A stretch of DNA of 64,000 nucleotides from Nonlabens ulvanivorans (GTDB lineage: Bacteria > Bacteroidota > Bacteroidia > Flavobacteriales > Flavobacteriaceae). A program made the translations under genes and the position numbers. The stretch's first letter is position 1, and each line of letters begins with the position of its first letter. This document shows, one piece after another, positions 37,686-47,596 of this stretch. The notes beneath the pieces were generated by a model. It did no database searches. It saw only the letters and a program-made list of their open reading frames with translations, and had not been told where the DNA came from. The stretch is from the NCBI RefSeq assembly GCF_000755285.1, contig NZ_BBMK01000003.1, positions 124,001-188,000 on the forward strand. The letters are read 5' to 3'.

Positions 37686-38536
37686 TACGCAATTAATTTT
37701 TCAATTGGACTCACTAAGATTCCTTGTGCACCAGCATCTTTTAATTGGTCGATGACATTCCAGAAATCATTTTCTTCAATTACCGAGTGTAAGCTAGACC
37801 ATCCTTCTTCAGCTAGTGGTAAAACGGTTGGGCTTTTCATTCCAGGTAACAAGGCAGATATCTCTTCTATCTTAGCATTGGGCGCATTAAGTAAGATGTA
37901 TTTGCTTTTTTGTGCATTCTGTACGGCGTCTATTCTGAACGTTAGCTTGTCAAGTATTCCTTTCTTCTCTATGCTTAAGTTAGGATTAGAGATTAAAACA
38001 GCCTCACTATACATTACTGTTTCGACTTCCTTAAGACCATTCATGATAAGAGTTGATCCTGTAGAAACGATGTCGCAAATACCTTCTGCCAGTCCTATAC
38101 CTGGAGCTATCTCTACAGAGCCACCTATTTCTTCTGTCGTTGCGTTGATACCTTTTTCTGCAAAGAATTTTTTAACGATGGTGGTATAACTACTCGCTAC
38201 CTTTTTACCGTTGAACCATTCTAGACCTGGATAATCTACATCTTTTTGAACCGCAAGACTTAAACGACAGCCTGCAAAGCCTAGTTGTTTGATCACGTCT
38301 ACTTCTTGGTCTTTTTCTTCTACTTCATTAAGTCCTAAAATTCCAAGATCTGCAACACCATTTGCTACGTATTGTGGTATATCATCATCTCTTAAGAAAA
38401 GAATTTCCATCGGGAAATTTTTTGCCTGTGTAGATAATTTACGACCACCATTGTCAAATTTAATTCCGCAATCCTTTAAAAGTTGCAAAGATTTGTCTGA
38501 TAGTCTTCCTGATTTTTGTACTGCTATTCTGATCAT
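37685..38536 (-). CDS. hisG: ATP phosphoribosyltransferase (long form)
   Basis: 283 residues from ATG 38536 (MIRIAVQKSGRLSDKSL); an upstream ATG at 38551 is also possible. It carries GICDIVSTGSTLIMNGL, the PRPP-binding loop, and a C-terminal regulatory ACT-like domain, so it is the HisZ-independent form. It is the first committed enzyme and first structural gene of the operon, after the attenuator. Confidence 0.94.
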   Translation of the reverse strand: MIRIAVQKSGRLSDKSLQLLKDCGIKFDNGGRKLSTQAKNFPMEILFLRDDDIPQYVANGVADLGILGLNEVEEKDQEVDVIKQLGFAGCRLSLAVQKDVDYPGLEWFNGKKVASSYTTIVKKFFAEKGINATTEEIGGSVEIAPGIGLAEGICDIVSTGSTLIMNGLKEVETVMYSEAVLISNPNLSIEKKGILDKLTFRIDAVQNAQKSKYILLNAPNAKIEEISALLPGMKSPTVLPLAEEGWSSLHSVIEENDFWNVIDQLKDAGAQGILVSPIEKLIA

Positions 38537-38610
38537 AATTTTTGTTGCCATTCTATTTTAGAATGTTGTTTAAGCTGCTTACAAACCTTTTTTACCCCCC
38601 CAAATTATTG

Positions 38611-38644
38611 GAAATAAAAAAACCGTCTGAAACAGACGGTTTTT
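38611..38644 (-). terminator. his attenuator terminator
   Basis: ACCGTCTG and CAGACGGT form a perfect stem with a three-base loop (38622-38640), with a U tract on the minus-strand RNA. It lies between the His leader and hisG. ACCGTC in the leader can pair with its 3' arm GACGGT, a possible alternative fold. Confidence 0.85.
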
Positions 38645-38673
38645 AAAATATGTTTGATTTACATCAATACATT

Positions 38674-38727
38674 TTATCTCGCCTGACGGTAAGTTAAATG
38701 ATGATGATGTATGTTTTGTTTTTTCAT
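38674..38727 (-). CDS. hisL: his operon leader peptide
   Basis: A 17-codon frame encodes MKKQNIHHHHLTYRQAR, with four consecutive His codons, then TAA. It starts 8 bp after a TATGTTTG -7 box and is followed about 30 bases later by a terminator hairpin before hisG. This is the classic arrangement of transcription attenuation by ribosome stalling at His codons. Confidence 0.9.
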   Translation of the reverse strand: MKKQNIHHHHLTYRQAR

Positions 38728-38734
38728 TGAGGTA

Positions 38735-38742
38735 CAAACATA
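38735..38742 (-). promoter_or_regulatory. his operon -7 box
   Basis: CAAACATA reads TATGTTTG on the minus strand, just upstream of the leader peptide. Confidence 0.7.
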
Positions 38743-38767
38743 AGTCTGAATTTTGAATGACGAAAAT

Positions 38768-38791
38768 TAATCCTACTTTTTTAATAGGATT
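38768..38791 (-). terminator. Possible trp operon terminator
   Basis: AATCCTA and TAGGATT pair across a T-rich loop, 50 bp beyond trpA. The U tract is weak. Confidence 0.35.
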
Positions 38792-38842
38792 TAACTTTAA
38801 TTTAAAAGTCTATCACTTTTTGTTTAGCGTTTAATGACATGA

Positions 38843-39613
38843 TTATTTAATACTTGATACAAAACTAGCAGCTGCTTGAGAGATGTCATCTACATTGGTG
38901 ATTTGTCTAATAAATTCACTGCCTATAATCGCGCCGTTCACATATTTACAAGCATCTTGAAAATTTTGTTGATTTTTAATATTGAAGCCAGTTAGAATAG
39001 GAGTTTTTAAATCCATTTCTTTAAGTTTTCCTAAATAATCTGCTGCTGCAGAAAAGTCTGTCTTAGATCCAGTAGTACTCGCAGAGCTTACAGCATATAT
39101 AAATCCATTAGAATTATCGTCGATTTCTCTAATGCGCTTTTCTGAAGTCTGTGGTGTCACTAAGAAAATATTACTAATGTTATATTTTTCAAAGATCTCT
39201 TTAAATTCAGTTTGATAAACATACATAGGTAAGTCTGGAACTATTAATCCGTCAACACCTACTTCTTGACATTTTTTACAAAATTTCTCTAATCCATATT
39301 GCATCACAGGATTCAAATATCCCATCAATAATACAGGAACTATAGGAGTATGATTTTCTAATTGAGAAAATAACTTTTCAATAGACATACCATTTTCTAA
39401 AGCAATTTTACTGCTTTCTTGAATGGTAGGTCCATCTGCCAGTGGATCACTAAAAGGAATTCCTATTTCTACTAAATCTACTTTCGCATTTTCTAAAGCA
39501 GACAGTAGAGTAGTGGTGTCTTCTAATTGAGGATATCCAGCGGTAAAAAATATGTTCAACAAGTTTTGAGGCTTGTGTTTAAGTAATTCTGTGAGTTTGT
39601 TATTCATCTTCAA
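38843..39613 (-). CDS. trpA: Tryptophan synthase alpha subunit
   Basis: 256 residues. VDLVEIGIPFSDPLADGP holds the catalytic Glu/Asp region, and PVLLMGYLNPVMQYG and SSASTTGSK are family motifs. It cleaves indole-glycerol phosphate. It lies 3 bp after trpB, last gene of the trp operon. Confidence 0.95.
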   Translation of the reverse strand: MKMNNKLTELLKHKPQNLLNIFFTAGYPQLEDTTTLLSALENAKVDLVEIGIPFSDPLADGPTIQESSKIALENGMSIEKLFSQLENHTPIVPVLLMGYLNPVMQYGLEKFCKKCQEVGVDGLIVPDLPMYVYQTEFKEIFEKYNISNIFLVTPQTSEKRIREIDDNSNGFIYAVSSASTTGSKTDFSAAADYLGKLKEMDLKTPILTGFNIKNQQNFQDACKYVNGAIIGSEFIRQITNVDDISQAAASFVSSIK

Positions 39614-39616
39614 GTT

Positions 39617-40791
39617 CTATAATGCGTTCAAATTCAACTCTTCCATATAAGTATTCATATCCTTATCACCACGACCGGATAAATTAATTACTACACGATC
39701 AGTAGGTTTTAAGTCTAGATCTTTCAAAACAGAAAAAGCATGAGCAGTTTCTAGAGCAGGAATAATTCCTTCAAGACGACTGCATTCTACGGCAGCGATG
39801 AGTGCGTTAGCATCAGTTACAGCCATATATTGTGCTCGATCTGATACTTTTAACCATGCGTGTGCTGGTCCTATTCCAGGATAGTCTAGTCCTGCACTTA
39901 TACTATGAGGTTCTACAACCTGACCATCTTTATCTTGCATCATTATAGAACGGCTAGCGTGTAAAACACCTGGCGTTCCTAATGTTAATGTTGCGGCAGT
40001 TTTATCAGTATCAACGCCTAATCCAGCCGCTTCAACTCCTATTAATTTTACTTCTTTATCATCTAAAAAGTGATAAAAAGCTCCCATAGCATTAGAGCCA
40101 CCACCTACACAAGCGATAACATAGTCTGGTAAACCATCCATTTGTTTTTTGATCTCTTCAGAAATCACAGATTGATATCTGGCGACATATCAGGATATGG
40201 ATGCGGTCCAACGACAGAACCAATAATATAATGAGTGTCTTCTGGATTATTGATCCAGTCGCGCATCGCCTCATTAGTAGCATCTTTTAAAGTTTTTGAA
40301 CCACTGGTTGCAGGACGTACAGTTGCACCTAACATTTTCATACGTGCTACATTAGGAGCTTGACGTTTAATGTCTTTTTCTCCCATGTAAACGATACATT
40401 CTAGACCTTTCAAAGCACAAACGGTTGCGGTTGCTACACCATGTTGTCCAGCACCAGTCTCTGCAATAATTCTTTTTTTACCTAATTTTTCGGCAAGCAG
40501 AATCTGACCTATTGTATTGTTAATTTTATGAGCACCAGTATGACATAAATCTTCACGTTTCAGCCAGATTTCTGCTCCATATTTTGCAGATAACCTCTTT
40601 GCCAGAAACAATGGAGTAGGACGACCTACATAATCTTTGAGTAATTGATGAAACTCTTCTTGAAACTCTGGCGATTTTTCAATCGCTAGATAGTTTTCTT
40701 GTAGCTCTTCAATATTAGGATAGAGCAATTCTGGAATGAATGCACCACCGAATTCTCCATAAAATCCTTTCTCATTTACTTGATAGCTCAT
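39617..40791 (-). CDS. trpB: Tryptophan synthase beta subunit (frameshift)
   Basis: About 391 residues when joined. The PLP lysine is in [14 protein letters not shown], and GGGSNAMG is the phosphate-binding loop. One C is missing at about 40186, turning [14 protein letters not shown] into PDMSPDINL stop; the remainder continues in the next frame. It condenses indole with serine. Its start overlaps the trpF stop by 4 bp. Confidence 0.93.
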
Positions 40792-41426
40792 TTTCTTAAC
40801 TTTTCTATGAATGTTTTTATTTCTTCTATGTTTTTGACGCCAGGCGCAGTTTCAAATTTTGAATTGAGATCAACACCTAAAAACAACTTATGTTTAATAT
40901 CCTTTACTATTGCAACATCATCTTTTGATATTCCACCGCTTAATAAAAAGGGAACTTCTCCCTTATAAGAGTCGAGAATAGACCAGTTAAATTTCTTACC
41001 GCTACCACCATAATTAGGTGTGGCCGTATCAAATAAGAAAAAGAGTTTGCCAACATATTGTGCGGCAAGCTTTTCCCATTCTTTTAGGCTATCGAAATCA
41101 AATTCTTCTGTGATTTGAAATGCTTTAAATATTTTGATATCTATTTCTAGTAAAGCTTTCGCGAAAGCGGGATTCTCATCACCATGTAATTGAATAACGT
41201 CTAGTTGTAAAGGAATCACATCTTGCAATATTTTTTCAAAAGTCTCATTCACATATACGCCTACTGTACCTTTATTCATGGTTTGTAGGGCAACTTTTTC
41301 CTTTTGAATGTCATCAACAACGCGCTTTGATTTTGAGTATCGTATAATTCCCATGAAATCAATATCCAATTCTTGTAACTGGTTGATGTTTTCTATATCG
41401 CGCATACCGCATACTTTAATCATCAT
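40788..41426 (-). CDS. trpF: Phosphoribosylanthranilate isomerase
   Basis: 212 residues. [14 protein letters not shown] holds the catalytic Cys, with [10 protein letters not shown] and a C-terminal GVDLNSKFE. It overlaps trpC and trpB by 4 bp each. The palindrome at 41155 encodes PAFAKALLE. Confidence 0.94.
   Translation of the reverse strand: MMIKVCGMRDIENINQLQELDIDFMGIIRYSKSKRVVDDIQKEKVALQTMNKGTVGVYVNETFEKILQDVIPLQLDVIQLHGDENPAFAKALLEIDIKIFKAFQITEEFDFDSLKEWEKLAAQYVGKLFFLFDTATPNYGGSGKKFNWSILDSYKGEVPFLLSGGISKDDVAIVKDIKHKLFLGVDLNSKFETAPGVKNIEEIKTFIEKLRK
41155..41168. repeat. GCTTTCGCGAAAGC palindrome, copy 12
   Basis: In trpF, read as AFAKA. Confidence 0.95.
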
Positions 41427-42226
41427 GACTTTATAGCTTTTATAAATTGCTCACAGCTAGAACCTGGAAAGTCCGTTTTCATGAAGTTTTCGCCTATTAA
41501 GAAACCTTCAAAGCCTATTGATTGCAGTTCTTTTACTATTTCTGGATCAGATATACCACTTTCTGATATAGCAAGAACGCCTTCTGGAAAATGTGGTAAA
41601 AGGTTTTTACTATTTTGAATATCAGTTTTAAACCTTTTTAAATCTCGATTATTAACACCTATGATAAACTTTGAAGTATTATAGGATGTGGTTACTTCTT
41701 TTACACGATTCAACTCTTCTAGATCATGGACTTCAAAAAGAATTTCAAGACCTAGATTTATAGCTTCTAGAGACATGGTTTTTAATTCTTCATCATTTAA
41801 ACATGCTGCGATAAGTAGAATAGCGTCTGCTCCATAAGCTCGTGCTTCATGAATTTGATATAAATCTATCATGAAATCCTTGCGTAGGATCGGAATGTTT
41901 ATCGCATTTCTTGCTTCTAGTAAATCCTGTAATGTCCCGCCAAAAAACGGATTGTCTGTAAGACAGCTTATTGCACTAGCACCAGCTTTTTCATATCCAG
42001 TGACCACTTGTTGTAGACTAGCAGGACATTGAAATGAGCCTTTACTTGGGCTTTGTCGCTTATGTTCAGCTATGATGCCGCTTCCTTTCTTTAAACCGTT
42101 ATGTAAGGATAAGGTCTCTCTAGAATAGTGAGGCATCTCTCTCAAGTTGGAAAGTGATTTTTCTTTCTTTCTAACGATTAGGTCTTGAGCAGTCTGATTT
42201 GTTATTTTCTTTAATATATCTTCCAT
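41423..42226 (-). CDS. trpC: Indole-3-glycerol phosphate synthase
   Basis: 267 residues. IIAEHKRQSPSKG, LRKDFMIDLYQIHEARAYGA and IGVNNRDLKRF contain the catalytic Lys and Glu residues. It is a separate gene, not fused to trpF. It overlaps trpF by 4 bp and follows trpD after 42 bp. Confidence 0.95.
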   Translation of the reverse strand: MEDILKKITNQTAQDLIVRKKEKSLSNLREMPHYSRETLSLHNGLKKGSGIIAEHKRQSPSKGSFQCPASLQQVVTGYEKAGASAISCLTDNPFFGGTLQDLLEARNAINIPILRKDFMIDLYQIHEARAYGADAILLIAACLNDEELKTMSLEAINLGLEILFEVHDLEELNRVKEVTTSYNTSKFIIGVNNRDLKRFKTDIQNSKNLLPHFPEGVLAISESGISDPEIVKELQSIGFEGFLIGENFMKTDFPGSSCEQFIKAIKS

Positions 42227-42268
42227 TGGAACTCGAACTCGTATTTGAATAAATCTTTTTTTGCTAGG

Positions 42269-43281
42269 CTATACTGGTTTAAGGTGCATTAGTTTTTCAA
42301 AACTTTTTAAGGCCTCACCGGATTCTAAAGATTCTCTTGCAATAGCTGATCCTTCATGTAAATTTAAATCTTGAGCTACAGATATAGCCGTGGCAGCATT
42401 TGCTATCACCACGTTTTTCTGTGCTTCAGTCGCTTTGTTTTCTAGTACTTTCATGAAATGTGCGCGGCGTCTTCTACGGTTTCACCACCATAGATATCGG
42501 ATTGATTCAATGGCTTCATTCCAAAATCACTAGCCGATAAATCGCTCACTCCATTATTTCTAGCAAGTCTTACTTTTCCTGTTAAGCTCACTTCATCATA
42601 GCCTTCATGGGAATGAAGAATAGCATATTTCTTATCTGTTTCAGACTGAAATAAGTATTCATAATTACGTGCCAGTTGTAAGTTAAAAACGCCTACACTT
42701 TGTAATTTAGGTTTTGCAGGATTCACTATTGGGCCTAACATGTTGAAAAAGGTTTTTACACCTAGTTGTTTTCTTATAGGAGCAACTGCTTTCATCGCCG
42801 GATGAAATAATGGTGCATGTAAAAAAGTGATGTTTGCCTCAGTTATTTGTTTTCTTAAAACATCATGGTCGTTAGTAAATACAAATCCTAGATGTTCCAT
42901 AACGTTAGAAGATCCACTTACTGAACTGACTCCATAATTACCGTGTTTTGCAACAGGCACACCAGCGCCAGCAGTTACAAAACTAGCTAGAGTACTGATG
43001 TTAAAAGTGTCTTTACCATCACCGCCAGTACCACACAAGTCTATAGGATTGAATTCTGACAAGTCGATAAGATTTGCTTGCTCTAACATCGCGTCTCTAA
43101 ATCCAGCTAATTCTTCTACAGTGATACTGCGCATTCCATATACTGTTAAGAAAGCAGCGATTTGTGCATCATTTACAGTACCACTAGTTATCGCGGTTAA
43201 AATATCATGAGCAGCTGGCCTAGAAAGCGTACGATGATTAAATAATTCATTTAAGATATCTTTCATTCTATAAAGTCTCAA
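42269..43281 (-). CDS. trpD: Anthranilate phosphoribosyltransferase (frameshift)
   Basis: About 337 residues when joined. LCGTGGDGKDTFNIST is the PRPP-binding motif. One A is missing at about 42455-42458 (DAAHIFMKVLENK becomes DAAHIS stop), and the last 60 residues follow in the next frame. It overlaps trpG by 14 bp. Confidence 0.92.
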
Positions 43282-43833
43282 TAAAGTTCTTAAGCATTTG
43301 TTTTCCTTGCGGAGTCATAATACTTTCTGGGTGAAATTGTAATCCGTAAATAGGTAGCTCTTTATGTTTGAGAGCCATGATTTGACCATTCTCATCAGTA
43401 GCGGTGATTTCTAAAACATCTGGAAAGCTACTGTTTTGAGCAGCCCACGAGTGGTAACGTCCTGCGTCAAAAGTAGTTTCAATGTTTTTAAATATCTCAT
43501 TGCCGTTGTGTGTCATCTTTGTTGATATACCGTGATATACTTTATCTAGGTTTATAATCTCACCTCCAAAAACTTCAGTAATTGCTTGATGACCTAAACA
43601 AATGCCTAAGAGAGGTCTTTTATTTTTAGATAATCGATAATAGGTATTAAATTACCTGCTTCTTTAGGTATACCTGGTCCAGGCGATAAAACAATCGCAT
43701 CATAATTGACACACTCTTGTGGTGTGATTTTATCATTGCGTACAACTCGTACTCTAACTTCAAGATCCTCAAAATAGTGAACTAGATTAAAGGTGAAGGA
43801 ATCGTAATTATCTATAATAAGAATGTTTTTCAT
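43268..43833 (-). CDS. trpG: Anthranilate synthase component II, glutaminase (frameshift)
   Basis: About 188 residues when joined. It starts MKNILIIDNYDSFTFNLVHY, has LSPGPGIPKEAG, and the nucleophile LLGICLGHQAI is readable across the break. Catalytic His/Glu are in LQFHPESIM. One A is missing from the run at 43623-43627. It supplies ammonia to TrpE. Its ATG shares bases with the stop of the lipoprotein gene. Confidence 0.92.
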
Positions 43834-44318
43834 TATTTAATAATTTGAAATTTACCTTTTGAGTCTATTGTATAGTTTGTCTCTACATCATTAACCATTT
43901 TCTGAATCGTGAAATCCTCAAAGATTTTACCTGAAAATATAGAATCATTATCTGTTCTAGCTAGTACTAGTTGATCAACTAAAACATTAGAATGATTATA
44001 ACTTCTAATACTTAATTCTGTTCTCATACCTTCTTGAGCTTTATAATTCTTCATCATGGGTTTTATGAAATACAGCTCTTTGAAACCTATTGTATTCCCT
44101 AATCTGTATTGGGTAACCGTAGCATTGTAAGCTTCAGCTTCAGTTAAATATTCATTTAGATTTTGATGTGGTGATTTAAAGTCTGTCGCGTTTGTCACAT
44201 TCAATTTTAAATTCTCTTTTGAAGGAGACGCTTCATAAATAACTGTATTGGAGTTACACGAAGAGACAAAAATTGCTAAGACAAAAATTGAGAAATATTT
44301 AATTATTTGAGTTTTCAT
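43833..44318 (-). CDS. Hypothetical lipoprotein embedded in the trp operon
   Basis: 161 residues with a clear lipoprotein signal (IFVLAIFVSSCNSN, lipobox Cys near 21) and a beta-rich mature domain (TVTQYRLGNTIGFKELYFIK). It overlaps the trpE stop by 4 bp and abuts the trpG start, so it is expressed and translationally coupled within the trp operon. No relation to tryptophan synthesis is known. The family is not recognised. Confidence 0.8.
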   Translation of the reverse strand: MKTQIIKYFSIFVLAIFVSSCNSNTVIYEASPSKENLKLNVTNATDFKSPHQNLNEYLTEAEAYNATVTQYRLGNTIGFKELYFIKPMMKNYKAQEGMRTELSIRSYNHSNVLVDQLVLARTDNDSIFSGKIFEDFTIQKMVNDVETNYTIDSKGKFQIIK

Positions 44319-45727
44319 TTTGTTGAATGGTTTTGAGTTGCTTGATTTATGGCCTTTCTTAAGGCATTAGTTTTATTATATACTTCTTGTGTCTCGTCAT
44401 CTATGTTACTATGGACAACAACACCTGCGCCGGCTCTAAAGTTAAGAGTTTTGCCTTGTGATAAAATACTACGTATGATAATGGCGTGATTAAAATCACC
44501 GTTAAATCCTAAGTACCCTATAGCACCACCATAAAAACTACGACTAGAGTTTTCATATGTATCAATAAGTTGCATGGCTTTATATTTAGGCGCTCCACTT
44601 AAAGTTCCAGCAGGAAAAGTGTCACCGATAAGCTGTATTTTATCCTCTTCATTAATTAATCCAGTCACTTTACTAACCATGTGTATGACGTGAGAGTAAA
44701 AATGTATATTTTGATAGTCAGTCACTGCGACATTTCTAGCATGTCTACTCAAATCATTACGAGCTAGATCTACCAGCATCACATGTTCAGCAGTTTCTTT
44801 AGGATCCTTCTTTAACTCCTCGGCAGCTTTTAAGTCTGCACTGTCATTTCCAGTTCTTTTATAGGTTCCAGCAATAGGCTGTATACTGGCGTGATTGTCT
44901 TTGATAATTAATTGAGCCTCTGGTGAAGAGCCGAATATTCTAAAATTACCATAGTCAAAATAGAATAAGTAGGGACTAGGATTAATTGCTCTTAATTCAC
45001 GATAAACATTAAAATCGTCACCTTGAAAATCTTGAGAGAATTTACGAGATAAAACTATTTGAAATACATCACCACGACGACAATGTTCTTTCCCTTTTTC
45101 AACAAGATTTTTAAAATCATCATCACTCATCTCTGATGTTTCATTACCAGTAGTGTTAAAGCTATATTGGGCAACATCTTTATGTTTAATTACGCTTAGT
45201 AATTCACTCATTTTAGTTTTATTACCTTCATATAAGTGTTCAAAGACGTGAAGTTGATTATGATAATGATCAAACACCATTACATTTTGAAAAACTTGAT
45301 AATGAGCAAGAGGTATGTTGTTTTCGCTTTCGCGAAAGCGAAATTCTAAAGACTCAAATAATTGTACAGCATCATATCCTAAGTATCCAAAGAGTCCATG
45401 ATTAGGAAATGGGAGTTCAGAATTGGTGTGTGAGAAGGAATCCTTAAATTGAGTAAGTCCAGCAGCGAGATCATAACTTGATTTGAAAGAAGATTGCTCG
45501 CTTGAACCATCTGGATATTGACTATCAATGCTTGTGTTTGTAACAGAAAATTGTGCTACAGGATTACAACAAATAAATGAATAACTATTGCTGCGTTCAC
45601 CATACTCATTACTTTCTAGTAATATACTGCCAGGATATTTATCACGTAATCGCATATATATAGCCACAGGTGTAAGCATATCTGCTAGTATGGATATTTG
45701 TGTGGTTTTTGCTTTATGTTTTTGCAT
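44315..45727 (-). CDS. trpE: Anthranilate synthase component I
   Basis: 470 residues of the chorismate-binding family. ILLESNEYGERSNSYSF carries the feedback (Trp-binding) LLES motif. The catalytic core includes GDVFQIVLSRKFSQ, PIAGTYKRTGND and DLARNDLSRHA. It forms anthranilate from chorismate with TrpG. It is the first gene after the trp attenuator. The palindrome at 45325 encodes FRFRESENN. Confidence 0.95.
   Translation of the reverse strand: MQKHKAKTTQISILADMLTPVAIYMRLRDKYPGSILLESNEYGERSNSYSFICCNPVAQFSVTNTSIDSQYPDGSSEQSSFKSSYDLAAGLTQFKDSFSHTNSELPFPNHGLFGYLGYDAVQLFESLEFRFRESENNIPLAHYQVFQNVMVFDHYHNQLHVFEHLYEGNKTKMSELLSVIKHKDVAQYSFNTTGNETSEMSDDDFKNLVEKGKEHCRRGDVFQIVLSRKFSQDFQGDDFNVYRELRAINPSPYLFYFDYGNFRIFGSSPEAQLIIKDNHASIQPIAGTYKRTGNDSADLKAAEELKKDPKETAEHVMLVDLARNDLSRHARNVAVTDYQNIHFYSHVIHMVSKVTGLINEEDKIQLIGDTFPAGTLSGAPKYKAMQLIDTYENSSRSFYGGAIGYLGFNGDFNHAIIIRSILSQGKTLNFRAGAGVVVHSNIDDETQEVYNKTNALRKAINQATQNHSTK
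45325..45340. repeat. CGCTTTCGCGAAAGCG palindrome, copy 13
   Basis: Symmetry reaches 22 bp (45322-45343). In trpE, read as RFRES. Confidence 0.95.
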
Positions 45728-45753
45728 TATAAGTTCTAAAAATGGGTAAAATA

Positions 45754-45784
45754 AAAAAGGTCTGCCGTTAAGCAGACCTTTTTG
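45754..45784 (-). terminator. trp attenuator terminator
   Basis: On the RNA strand AAGGTCTGC and GCAGACCTT pair around TTAACG, followed by a U tract. It differs from the asnB attenuator hairpin by one compensatory G-C to A-T pair. The leader segment GCCGTAAAG can pair with the loop sequence CTTAACGGC. Confidence 0.88.
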
Positions 45785-45806
45785 TTATATAAACATACGG
45801 GTGACT

Positions 45807-45860
45807 TTACGGCTGTTGAGCTGTATTATTCCACCACCAAGTATGATTTGTGTTTCTCAT
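45807..45860 (-). CDS. trpL: trp operon leader peptide
   Basis: A 17-codon frame encodes MRNTNHTWWWNNTAQQP with three consecutive Trp codons. It lies between a TAGGTTTG -7 box and the attenuator hairpin before trpE. Stalling at Trp codons would control terminator formation. Confidence 0.9.
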   Translation of the reverse strand: MRNTNHTWWWNNTAQQP

Positions 45861-45887
45861 AGAGATTGTAAATGTAAGTAGCATTCT

Positions 45888-45895
45888 CAAACCTA
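45888..45895 (-). promoter_or_regulatory. trp operon -7 box
   Basis: CAAACCTA reads TAGGTTTG on the minus strand, 27 bp upstream of the leader ATG. Confidence 0.65.
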
Positions 45896-45913
45896 CAAGT
45901 ATCTAACATTTTT

Positions 45914-47578
45914 TTAATAACCTTCATCATGTACACCACTTACTGCACGACCTGATGGATCATTCATGTTTTTAAATGCCTCATCCCATTCTAGTGCAAC
46001 TGGTGTTGAGCATGCTACAGATTTTAAAGAAGGTACACAACTTGCTGCGGTATCACTAGGGAAGTGTTCATTAAATATACTTCTATAATAATATTCTTCT
46101 TTACTCTGTGGTGGATTGATCTTAAATTTAAAAGGTGCTGCGGCCATCATATCATCAGTAATAATACCTTCTACAACTTCTTTCAATGTATCAATCCAAC
46201 TATAGCCTACACCATCACTAAATTGCTCTTTTTGTCTCCATGCAACACTATGAGGTAAGTAATCTTCAAAAGCTTCTCTAAGAATATGTTTTTCCATTTT
46301 ACCACTACCACACATTTTATCTTGTGGATTAAGTCGCATAGCTACATCCATGAATTCTTTATCAAGAAAAGGTACACGACCTTCAATTCCCCCCCATGCG
46401 GCGAGTGATTTATTTGCCCTAAGGTTGTCATAAAGATGAAGTGTATCTAATTTACGAACTGTTTCTTTATGAAACTCTTCTGCATTAGGTGCTTTGTGGA
46501 AGTATAAATATCCACCAAAAATTTCATCACTTCCTTCTCCAGAAAGTACCATCTTAATTCCCATTGATTTAATTACTCGAGCAAGTAAATACATAGGTGT
46601 AGATGCTCTTATCGTAGTAACATCATAGGTTTCTAGAAAGTAAACTACATCTTTAATAGCGTCTAGCCCTTCTTGAATGGTAAAGTTCACACTATGGTGT
46701 ACAGTCCCTATGTGATCTGCAACTGTCTGTGCAGCGGCTAGATCGGGTGATCCTTCTAATCCTATAGCAAAGGAATGGAGTTGTGGCCACCATGCGTCGC
46801 TGCTATCGCCGCTCTCTACACGTTTTGCTGCATATTTTTTTGCGACTGCACTGACTATAGAGCTGTCTAATCCGCCTGAAAGTAATACACCGTAAGGGAC
46901 GTCGCTCATTAAGTGTCTGTGAACAGAATCTTCCATTGCCTTTTTCAACTCAGCGACAGAGCTTGTATTGTCCTTAACAGCATCATAATCTTTCCATTCT
47001 CTATCGTACCACTTAACAAATTCACCTGTCTCACTGTAGTAATAATGTCCTGGTGGGAATGGAGCAATCTCGTTGCAAGTTCCTTCTAGGGCTTTAAGTT
47101 CGCTTGCTACATAAAACTGTCCTAACTCGTCATAACCGTAATACAGCGGTATGATTCCTTGATGATCTCTTGCGCATAAGAAAACATCTTTTTCACTGTC
47201 GTACAATGCAAATCCGTACATCCCGGTAAGGTCGTCCATGAAGTCAACGCCCTTATCTTGATATAAAGCAAGGATAACCTCGCAGTCAGATTTTGTTTTA
47301 AATTGATAATCTTTGTATTGATCACGTAAACTTTGATGGTTGTATATCTCACCGTTTACTGCAAGAACAATTTTACCGTCTGGACTATATAATGGTTGAC
47401 CACCAGATTGAGGATCTACAATTGTTAATCGCTCATGAGCAAGTATTGCATTACTGCCACAAAAAATACCTGACCAATCTGGTCCTCGATGTCTTAATTT
47501 TTTTGATAATTCTAATATTTTTTCTCTTTGGTCTTGGCTGTCTTTTTTCAGCTGAAACATCCCTACTATTCCACACAT
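45914..47578 (-). CDS. asnB: Asparagine synthetase B (glutamine-hydrolysing)
   Basis: 554 residues. The N-terminal nucleophile is Cys2 in MCGIVGMF, and the ATP PP-loop is LSGGLDSSIVSAV (near 233). It makes asparagine from aspartate, ATP and glutamine. A C7 run (46389-46395) adds a Gly in AWGGIEGRVPFLD where the family has WG-[IV]E, so one codon is probably spurious. It has its own promoter, Asn leader peptide and attenuator. Confidence 0.95.
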   Translation of the reverse strand: MCGIVGMFQLKKDSQDQREKILELSKKLRHRGPDWSGIFCGSNAILAHERLTIVDPQSGGQPLYSPDGKIVLAVNGEIYNHQSLRDQYKDYQFKTKSDCEVILALYQDKGVDFMDDLTGMYGFALYDSEKDVFLCARDHQGIIPLYYGYDELGQFYVASELKALEGTCNEIAPFPPGHYYYSETGEFVKWYDREWKDYDAVKDNTSSVAELKKAMEDSVHRHLMSDVPYGVLLSGGLDSSIVSAVAKKYAAKRVESGDSSDAWWPQLHSFAIGLEGSPDLAAAQTVADHIGTVHHSVNFTIQEGLDAIKDVVYFLETYDVTTIRASTPMYLLARVIKSMGIKMVLSGEGSDEIFGGYLYFHKAPNAEEFHKETVRKLDTLHLYDNLRANKSLAAWGGIEGRVPFLDKEFMDVAMRLNPQDKMCGSGKMEKHILREAFEDYLPHSVAWRQKEQFSDGVGYSWIDTLKEVVEGIITDDMMAAAPFKFKINPPQSKEEYYYRSIFNEHFPSDTAASCVPSLKSVACSTPVALEWDEAFKNMNDPSGRAVSGVHDEGY

Positions 47579-47596
47579 AACTAATTTGTTTAAATG

